Shown here: one piece after another, positions 56,777 through 64,000 of the stretch
Layout of the letters: each line of letters begins with the position of its first letter
Position numbering within the stretch: position 1 is the stretch's first letter
Made by a program: the position numbers and the translations under genes
Assembly (NCBI GenBank): GCA_016800925.1
Contig: JABCPU010000068.1
Span: 1 to 64,000 of the forward strand
Direction: 5' to 3'
Length of the DNA stretch: 64,000 nt
Source of the DNA: Suillus spraguei
Lineage: Eukaryota; Basidiomycota; Agaricomycetes; Boletales; Suillaceae
The notes under the pieces: generated by a model
The model's database searches: none
What the model saw: the letters and a program-made list of their open reading frames with translations, nothing else
Told to the model about the DNA's origin: nothing

Positions 56777-58149
56777 ATGCAAGAAGAGGAGTGGGAAGTA
56801 TTAAAGGTCTGTTCCGAGTTAAGGTACGGAATCGAAAGAGCTAATGGATGCTGAACGAGCAGTCAATCTACCCAGACGTATGTATATCCAACAATGCTGG
56901 ACCATTTGGACGTACGATCAAGCTAGAGATCCCGGTAGAACTTTCACCTGCACGGAGTGTGACTATTGTTTCTTCCGCATCACCTCAAAGTCAGTCTCAC
57001 GCTACGAGGCCGCTTACTGCGCTGCCGCCTTTCTTGGTTGCATTGATTCTTCCACCGAATTATCCATTACGTGCGTCGCCGTGCATTACGTCCCTGACAT
57101 GCACGCATGGATGGTATTCCAGCAGTGACCTGGAGATGCAGCTCGCTGGGATGTGGACACACGATTCGCAAGGGGTTCTGTATGCTTGGGTAGCGTTCAT
57201 CAGCAGAGCAGAGTTCTTTGAGTCGAGGGACATTACGTTAATCAAACCGTCACCTTTGACGCTCCTTCCGCTACTTGAATCCTACAACACCCACGCTCAA
57301 GATACTGCATTCGCTGAAACATCGTTTCCCTGCGCGATCTGTTTGTCTGCACGCAAAGGAAGGGATTGCATACGACTTGGATGTACCCATATATTCTGCC
57401 ATTCGTGTTTATCGGATTTCTGGGGATTGTGCATAAGAGAGGGGGATATCGGTCGTGTCGGGTGTCCTGATCCTGCGTGCGTGAAAACGGGGCATGAGGC
57501 TGGGGAGGAGGACATAGCAAGAGTGGTTGTAGAGGAAGAGGTGAAGAGGTGGAAGTGGCTTAGAGGAAAGAGGGCGTTAGAACGGGATCCTGGGATGGTG
57601 CATTGTCCTGTAACGTCTTGCCAGACGGCTGTGCCAAGTCCGGAAGAGGAGGATGAGAGCGGGTGGGGGAGGTTACGAACGTGTCCACGGTGCGAGTATG
57701 TGTTTTGTGCGTCTTGTAGACGGACGTGGCATGGGCCGATCGTGGAGTGTATGACGGAGTCGTTTGTGATGGAGTATATGGGATTGGCAGAGGGAGATGG
57801 TAGACGAGTTGAGATTGAGAGGAGGTGGGGTAAAAAGAATGTTGAGAGACTTGTTTTGAAGTATGAGGAGGAACGAAAGAACCGCGAGTGGATTTCAAGA
57901 AGTTGTATGGAGTGTCCTGGATGCGGGGTTCAAGTGGAGAAGAGTGCGGGGTGTAATCATGTGAGTGTGATTTGACTTCTTCTGTGAATCCCCTTTTTAA
58001 TAAATTAAATAACATAGATGACTTGCATAAAGTGCAAGCAACATTTTTGTTATTTATGCGGTGAAAAGTTGTCAGCTTCAGAACCCTACAAGCATTTTAA
58101 TACCATAGGAAAGAATTGTTTTGAAAAGTTATTCGATAGTACTCGTTGA
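56777..58149 (+). CDS. RBR-type E3 ubiquitin ligase (RNF14/Itt1-like)
   Basis: A short first exon (MQEEEWEVLK, ATG 56777) splices from GTCTGTTC to ACGAGCAG|TCA, giving KSIYPD, the classic start of an RWD domain (to about residue 150). RING1 follows: CAICLSARKGRDCIRLGCTH and FCHSCLSDFW, 57,330-57,490. The IBR has MVHCPVTSCQTAV, CPRCEYVFCASCRRTWHG. RING2 reads CPGCGVQVEKSAGCNH, then after an intron MTCIKCKQHFCYLCGEKL. The catalytic cysteine that carries ubiquitin as a thioester is the one in AGCNH. It ends FEKLFDSTR at TGA 58147-58149. All zinc ligands appear present. A 45-nt in-frame segment at 56,878-56,922 starts GTATGT and ends AG, so it could be coding or an intron. Confidence 0.92.
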
Positions 58150-58229
58150 TCTACTCTTTGTCGGCTGCCGGACTCAGTATGTCGTGCGTGTTGATCGATC
58201 GATCATCGACCTTCTTAGTGATCGTCTTT

Positions 58230-59812
58230 CAGGTATGTAAGGCACTTCGCCATCCGAGCTTCAGTTCAGTACATCACTGAACTCGATGGTCAGCAATGGC
58301 TCCCTGTCTCAGACACAGATCTTGCCAACCACACTTCTATATCCAAGCGCCTACAACTTCTGCGGGACGAAGCCCATGCATGGTTCAAATTTGATATCTA
58401 CTCCTTCGAAACAGTTTCTATACAAGAACAATTCCACAATGCAAAAAAGTCTCTCGCCGACGGGCATCTCTGCTTATTTGGATGATCAATCAGCTCAGAT
58501 CTTTCCGATGCTGCCAAAGCCCTAGATCGAGCGTAGTTGGCCTTCAGGATCACTATGTTCAATCGATGTGTTTATGGACTCGGCACAAAACTTGATCACT
58601 ATTGCATGTAAGATTGCTGATCAAACCTTCAAAGTAGATAACGAGAGGTTGTATATCGACCTTGGAGCCTTGGATGGAGATGGTCATGGTGCCCATCCCG
58701 AAGCTGCTGGAAAGACCCTGTTTCTGTCGGAGCTTTCAAGACGTGAATACAGCATTCCTACAACAGAAAGTTGGAAGCTCGAGGGTTTGGGGAGGCACAT
58801 CGCATTCCGGCGCACCCTGCTGCAAGTGCATCATCTGGGTCTACCAGGTGGCGTTCACTCTATATGGGGCAATAGGATACGGTTTTTGCAAATTTGGGAC
58901 TGGCAACACTCAACAACATCTAATGTGAGTTTTGGTTTGAGTCAGTCAACAGTTGGCGATCAACACTCGTTTTACTAGTGCGTGCTCATTGACACAGTCA
59001 GAAAGCGAAGGATCGGAGAATCACTTGATTTTTGTTTCCTCGGAAACGATAGACTGCTGATTGTCAGTGAGGACTTGAAGTCATAGCCACCTCGACTACT
59101 GGCCAACTTCCTGATGCCTGAATCAGTGACGAGCATACAGTGCCTTCTTCCAATGGACGACATTGCGCATAGCTCACGACTGCAAATGCAGGCACAGCGG
59201 ACGATGTGGACTTCAAACCCCAAACATCGAATACTATCCCTTATCACCAGCACTCTGGGTACCAGAAACTCATTCACATTCGTCATCTCCACCAGGATTT
59301 CTTCGATCCCCAAGCTGGGGTCCTTGATGGAATGACAGAAATCCCATGGGAATGTTGGGGTCCTCTAAATGCTCGTGTTTTTGTGCACAACCTGTGGCGA
59401 AGCAGGGTTGGTGTCAGCGGAAATCGGGTGTTGCAGGCATTTCCTGCAGCAGACGCGACAACGGAAGATCACACGGACGATGTGGGTTATAGGACACATA
59501 TGATGGACTTCAGCCCGCTAGCTGTTGAGCGCCGGCAAGGTTTAGGAAGAGTGGTGACAGAGCCATCTACGATAATCACCAAATCGACAGAGACGTCGAC
59601 AACGTCCCTGCCTTACGTGGAGGTCGTGTCGGATAGAATATTTGGTGCCGACCAGTTGATGAACATATGGGTTGATAAGGACAGGGTTTATCTGCAATTG
59701 AATGACGTAAGTTGTTGCATTTCCAACGAAGCCTGATATGCTAATTTTTATCCAGGATGGTATGCTCAAGCTCGAGGTCATTGAGATTTCGAGCGGGGTC
59801 TGTACATCTTGA
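58230..59812 (+). pseudogene. Relic of a basidiomycete F-box-family gene (F-box itself lost)
   Basis: Large Agaricomycete F-box families share these C-terminal blocks: YITELDGQQWLPVSD, SISKRLQLLRDEAHAWFKFD, LEGLGRHIAFRRTLL, RFLQIWDWQHSTTSN, DFCFLGNDRLLIVSEDLK, IQCLLPMDDIAHSSRLQMQA, EIPWECWGPLNARVFVHNLW and SLPYVEVVSDRIFG. All are here in order, but not in one frame. TGA at 58483-58485 and TAG at 58534-58536 interrupt the second block's frame. TAG at 59084-59086 follows SEDLKS. A one-base loss near 59,300 shifts the frame between VISTRIS and FFDPQAG. No F-box motif precedes 58,230. The last exon (DGMLKLEVIEISSGVCTS) still splices and ends at 59812. Confidence 0.78.
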
Positions 59813-59953
59813 GGCCAGGGATCATAGAGGCACGCGATCATTTATTGCAGGGGTCCATCTTTTGGAGGTGCCCACGTCCATCTATGGCGCGAACTAAGTG
59901 GCGACAAGGAGATGCGTAGAGAACTAGTATGTACTAAGATCAAGTATCTCCTG

Positions 59954-62506
59954 CTAGTACTTGGAGAAAATGGACTTTGCCAGTCGTTCGAAAAGATAAA
60001 ACTTTGCTGCCCAGATGAACCAAAAAATGAACACGGTAACGACCACGCACCCGCTGACAACTGACGCCAGCATGGCTACTGTCGTAGACTTGAACACATT
60101 GTACAGAATGGCGATTGCAAAGTATATCATCCTAATCAAGAATAAGGTGACCATTGACCCAGTGATGGAGTAGCCATCCACTTACCCCCACATAAGCATT
60201 GCGTAGGGAAGACTGTGAACCGTGGCAAGAGCTCTCACTCCGAAAAATGTTCCTGTCATATGAGACAGAAAATGCGTCTGATGGAATTAGTTAGCACAGA
60301 AGAAGTGAACGCTGGGACAAGAACTTGCTGCTTTGTCAGCTGATTCGAAACCATATCTTTGGTTCTGTCGCACCAGCAGGACTGAGACGATCAAGGAGCC
60401 GGTGATGAAGATGATGGAGAGATAGGTAGCGATAATCCCGATTGACTGTGACAGACTGATATTCACACTCGGCACTCCAAGGAAACTTACGTCTACTGCT
60501 AACATGACAGTGGACTGGAAATAATCAAGGTGCGAAGGAGGATGCTGACATCATGATACGTACGTAGATTGTGATCCCAGTCCATTCTGTCATGAGGTTT
60601 TTGTTGAAGTCTTTCCACCGCGGCGTATTGATGCACTCAACCACCCACACTTTTTGAAGATCTTCCAAGTGCGATTGGGGTGCCCAAAAAAGCATGGCGT
60701 CGAGAGCCCAAGAAACACTACTGGTTAGTGGATGAAAGTTTCTATCTTCCTCGTACACCGATTTGTCAGCTTCAAGACGAGCGCAAGGTAGACCGCAGAA
60801 GTTGAAGAACTTGGCTCTATCTTCAGCAAGAATGAGCCATGTGCGAAGATGTCGAAATGAAGAATATACAGAAGTAATGCATGAACCTCGCTGTTGACGA
60901 AATAGTGAATCTTAGATTGATCTGTGTACATAGTTTTGCTTACCAATAACACAAGTGGAATGTGGGTCATTGTCTAGAGCATTCTCTGGAGATACATAAT
61001 AGCACTTTAGACTGTTACAGATGCAAACAGTTCGAAGGGAACCACCACACCTGTCAGATGGTTTATCAACTCCAATATTTTGGAAAGTTCATCTCCATCG
61101 AAAGGCGACAAGGACATGTCCGAAGTGATGATCTCTAGATCGCGCATTCAAACAGAACCCACAACTGAATCCAGGTTATAAGTACCTGCACTTGCATGCA
61201 TGACAAGCTCCCTCAGTTCCTTGATGATCTTCGGTCTATCCATCTGGTGCTTCGGATAGCTTTCGCAGTGCGTCCTGCTCGTTCCATGCAATGATAGTTA
61301 TAACTTCTGAAACCACATTGAAATCAGGATGAATCTCGCAGGAAGTAGGCAAAATCATACAAAATTGAGCAGGACAAACCAGAACTCAGACTCCAGGGAA
61401 TATCCTAGTGTCAGTTCATATCGGTGGCATCATGATAAGTCCTGCCTAACGCACGAATGTGACTCGGATCGGTGACACCTCGGAGCCCACTAAAAATGTC
61501 ATCATCCGACGCTCGATCGCGATCATGTAGCCAAAAGAGAGTTCGAGCTGTGTGGTCGACGAAATAATAATAACAAGACACTTGTGCACCTTCGGCTTCA
61601 GTCTGCGCTAGTTGCACGACGAGTTCAATGTCATCAGCTCCGAGATCCACTGATTTTGTTTGCGCTAGTTCACATAACGCATCTACATATCCGTCGAGCA
61701 ACTCGAACATGCTGCGATCCACGGTTGCTTCTGTGAACACACTCTGCAGAATACGTGAAAAGTGTATATAGCCTTCATGAACAAATGCTTACCCGGCGGT
61801 CGTTATACAAATACAATACGCCTTCAGGGTGCACACATGCCTTCCAATCACCGCTCAGCCACGGACACGATCTGAACAATATGTCATCTGCATTCACCCC
61901 CCTGGCTGTGCACTCACTCGTTGGGGAACCGTCTCATGAGTGCTGGAATTCCATCACGCTTTTGGGTTGTGTCTCTAGAGGCCAACTCCTCAAAATCGAT
62001 ACATTATCAAGATAGACTGGACTCACGTACACAAGAGGACGATTCTCGTATCGTGAAATGTCATTCGCGGCAAACGGTATGAGCTTGGTATTGGTGTCCG
62101 GAGCGCTGGAAGAGCTTGCATTACTAGAAACTTGTGGAGGCGAAGTAAGTTGCTGGGGAATGCATGGAACAGGGGGAAATGTTGGCATTGAAGACGATAG
62201 CACATCTTGTGTGCTGCTTGCTGCACTTGCTAAAGTTATTTGCCGGTTGTGAAGCGGCAACGGCAAGTTGGCGGGGGAACATCGCACACCGGAGGTGCTG
62301 GTCGGTACAGTACAACAGTCTGCAGGAGAGAATGTCGTCGAGTCAGGATCACCGTGCCTAGAGAAATCGCGAATCTTCAACTTGGTCACAAAGTGTCGAA
62401 AGCAAGTCACAAGGATGCGCAATCCTCGGGCAGATGAAGTTGCAAGTATCGCCAGCACTTGGCACAGACGTTTCAAGAGTCTTGGAATCAATCTCGTGCT
62501 TAACAT
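59954..62506 (-). CDS. WW-like domain protein with C-terminal membrane helices (basidiomycete-specific family)
   Basis: ATG at 62506 (MLSTRLIPRLLKRLCQVLAI) opens a basic, partly hydrophobic start and a Ser/Pro/Thr-rich region. After an intron comes a WW-like module, WKACVHPEGVLYLYNDRR, where WW folds normally carry W...G...Y.N. Next are VFTEATVDRSMFELLDGYVD, then CYYYFVDHTARTLFWLHD, a second WW-like pattern typical of this family. Shorter exons (61,400-60,760) are less clear. The C-terminus holds a conserved block ALDAMLFWAPQSHLEDLQKV and four probable membrane helices: VDVSFLGV region, IIATYLSIIFITGSLIVSVL, MIYFAIAILYNVF and VSGCVVVTVFIFWFIWAAKF. The stop TAG is at 59956-59954. Function unknown. 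The family recurs in mushroom genomes. Confidence 0.75.
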
Positions 62507-62859
62507 GTTTGGTCGTTCAATGGTTCGAGTCAATGTCAGTTGAGCAGCACGTGAACAGCCGCCACGGCAGAACCGACGCGTCGACTAACTCTTCATAGTT
62601 TTGACGCGCGCACCGGCACCACTAGCTCACACCTATCACAGGCCAACGCAGTGAATCGGAGAGTAAACAAGCCATAAGCAATTAGTCTGTAACTTAGTAA
62701 TCCGAGAGTTATGCTACGATGTGATAGGTAAGTTTAAGATGCCATCATCCGTGCCAGCTTCTATAATGTAATGCTATTGCCATTGCAGCGATAATAGATA
62801 TCGTTGCATTAACGAAGGTGTTCTGCACAAATTGTACCATTGGATTGAACGGCTTATTG
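62507..62859. other. Gap between the COQ8 3' end and the WW-like gene start
   Basis: 353 bp, tandem minus-strand arrangement. It must hold the COQ8 3' untranslated region and the upstream region of the WW-like gene. No further gene. Confidence 0.4.
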
Positions 62860-64000
62860 TCAACTAAATATGTACGGATCAGTAACTTGATCCCAAAGCT
62901 TCTTGGTGTCCACTACAGCACGTAACCTCGAAGCAAGTAAGAACGCCCCACTCAGTTTCCTACGGAATCAACAATAAGTAAAAAGAGCATGAAGTACGCA
63001 AAAAAAAAATGAAGACAGAATCCCGGCTCTTATTCAAAGGGAAATCTACCACAAAACTCACCGATTCAGGCTATATGTTTCCCTCGGTGGGGGCGTGAGC
63101 CTGTGCTTGAGCATCACGGGTATAATAGCACGTATTTGAGCCGTGATGTCCGCCCATGGTGTCCCAGGTCCAAAAGCAAAAGGCTGCGTAGTCGTGGGTT
63201 TGAAGGGAGTAGCTAGGAGGACCATAGAGTCGATGTGCGCATTGAGCATGACCTGTGGATGTGTTCCGTGAATACACGAGCAGAACAGTAATGGGGAGAT
63301 AGTACTTCATTCTCCTCTCCAGTGAGATATCCAAGTTTCTGACTCCATTCTGTGCATGCGATACGGTCCTCGGATGCGGCAGCTTGAAGGAGGCGCAGCC
63401 AGCTGTCCATGAATTCTTTCGTGTACTCGCGCGTGGCGCCAAAGTCCACTAGGGATAGCTGTGATGATAGTCAGTGATGAAACTCAAGAAGTGAAAATTA
63501 TGAAGCGCCAACATGAGACACACCTGTTGTGCTCTTGAGTCCCACAGGAAATTCGTGAAGTTGGGGTCCGTCTGCATAAGCCTGAACTGGAAGAGCTCCC
63601 GCAAGCATAGCTCGATGATTCGCGATGCAATCTACCATCACATTTAGCAAATGTGTGATCTATAGTCGATGATGGGAGAAAGGCGTACCTCGTTCCGCTC
63701 CTCCTGTGGTAAAGCTCCAATCACAGCATCCCCAATGCTGACGCCTTCCACATGTTCCATTACAAGAATACGTTCTGTACTACCTGGCCATGCCCATGGG
63801 ATCTTGAACCGTGCGTCTGCACCAAGACAATCTGGACTTCCATATCGCTCGAGGAAACTTGCCTCCCGCGAGTAGTCGCATTCATCAGCAAGCTCGTCTT
63901 TCATCACCTTTTATATTGAGATAGGATGTAGTGAATTGTCCAGATAGCAGGAAATGAGGCAAGATAGAGAATAAACGTCAGATACTCAGCACTAGGCATG
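62860..64000 (-). CDS. COQ8: COQ8/ABC1 (UbiB/ADCK) atypical kinase, 5' part outside the window
   Basis: This mitochondrial inner-membrane, matrix-facing ATPase/kinase-like protein supports coenzyme Q synthesis. Visible exons from the right: VMKDELADECDYSREASFLE, VPW-like RFKIPWAWPGSTERILVMEH, EGVSIGDAVIG, then ELFQFRLMQTDPNFTNFLWD and LSLVDFGATREYTKEFMDSW, with the metal-binding DFG. Later come HIDSMVLLATPFKPT and PVMLKHRLTPPPRETYSLNR. The frame meets a stop at 63058, but a donor (CG|GTGAGT) and an acceptor (CCGTAG) join in phase to KLSGAFLLASRLRAVVDTKK and LWDQVTDPYIFS, with TGA at 62862-62860. HRKLSGAFLL-type ends are normal for the family. The N-terminal KxGQ motif lies beyond 64,000. Confidence 0.9.

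Noticed and set aside
63058..63060. Stop of COQ8 at 63058
   Set aside because: A perfect donor lies at the same point and the spliced next exon gives a typical COQ8 C-terminus ending at 62860.
1..64000. CRISPR arrays, bacterial operons, plasmid or viral origins
   Set aside because: No direct-repeat-spacer pattern or prokaryotic gene organisation was seen; the window is clearly intron-rich eukaryotic DNA.

Overview
The window is nuclear DNA of a filamentous basidiomycete, most likely an Agaricomycete (mushroom-forming fungus). The evidence is many short (about 45-65 nt) GT-AG introns, a basidiomycete-type F-box family relic, a WW-like/transmembrane protein family, and fungal versions of Set2, Set3, RPA49, QCR6 and COQ8. 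Placement near Boletales is only an impression from the Tc1-like transposase and the F-box family. Exon-intron models were inferred by eye, so gene limits are firmer than individual splice sites.

Layout. 1-~6,175: two stacked, degenerate copies of one Ty3/gypsy chromovirus. Each has an extra zinc-knuckle ORF downstream of integrase, and copy B is joined to the truncated LTR of copy A at a 6-bp microhomology. 7,100-8,510: repeat land with a 7-bp purine minisatellite and long hairpin repeats. 9,307-14,347: divergent RPA49 and SET2. 16,088-17,943: an unrecognised basic protein. 18,295-19,918: divergent NDUFA6-like complex I subunit and PDAP1-like protein. 20,045-24,410: a DUF2235 hydrolase fused to armadillo-like repeats. 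25,571-29,940: QCR6 and an OPT transporter. 30,688-32,001: an unrecognised gene. 32,555-34,833: a broken flavin monooxygenase. 35,443-37,805: methionine sulfoxide reductase A and a membrane protein. 38,204-39,143: a wrecked MFS permease. 39,589-44,497: SET3. 46,697-51,521: an IBTK-like ANK-RCC1-BTB-BTB protein. 51,714-52,754: a Tc1/mariner element with 79-81 bp TIRs. 52,838-54,274: a PAP2 lipid phosphatase. 55,064-55,836: a conserved gene, possibly mitochondrial. 56,777-58,149: an RBR ubiquitin ligase. 58,230-59,812: an F-box-family pseudogene. 59,954-62,506: the WW-like/TM protein. 62,860-end: COQ8, 5' part outside the window.

The genes do not form one pathway. Themes recur: chromatin (SET2, SET3), respiration (NDUFA6, QCR6, COQ8), ubiquitin (IBTK-like adaptor, RBR ligase, F-box relic) and rRNA transcription (RPA49). 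Three host pseudogenes and three mobile-element copies show active decay between intact housekeeping genes. The least ordinary intact gene is the DUF2235-armadillo fusion.
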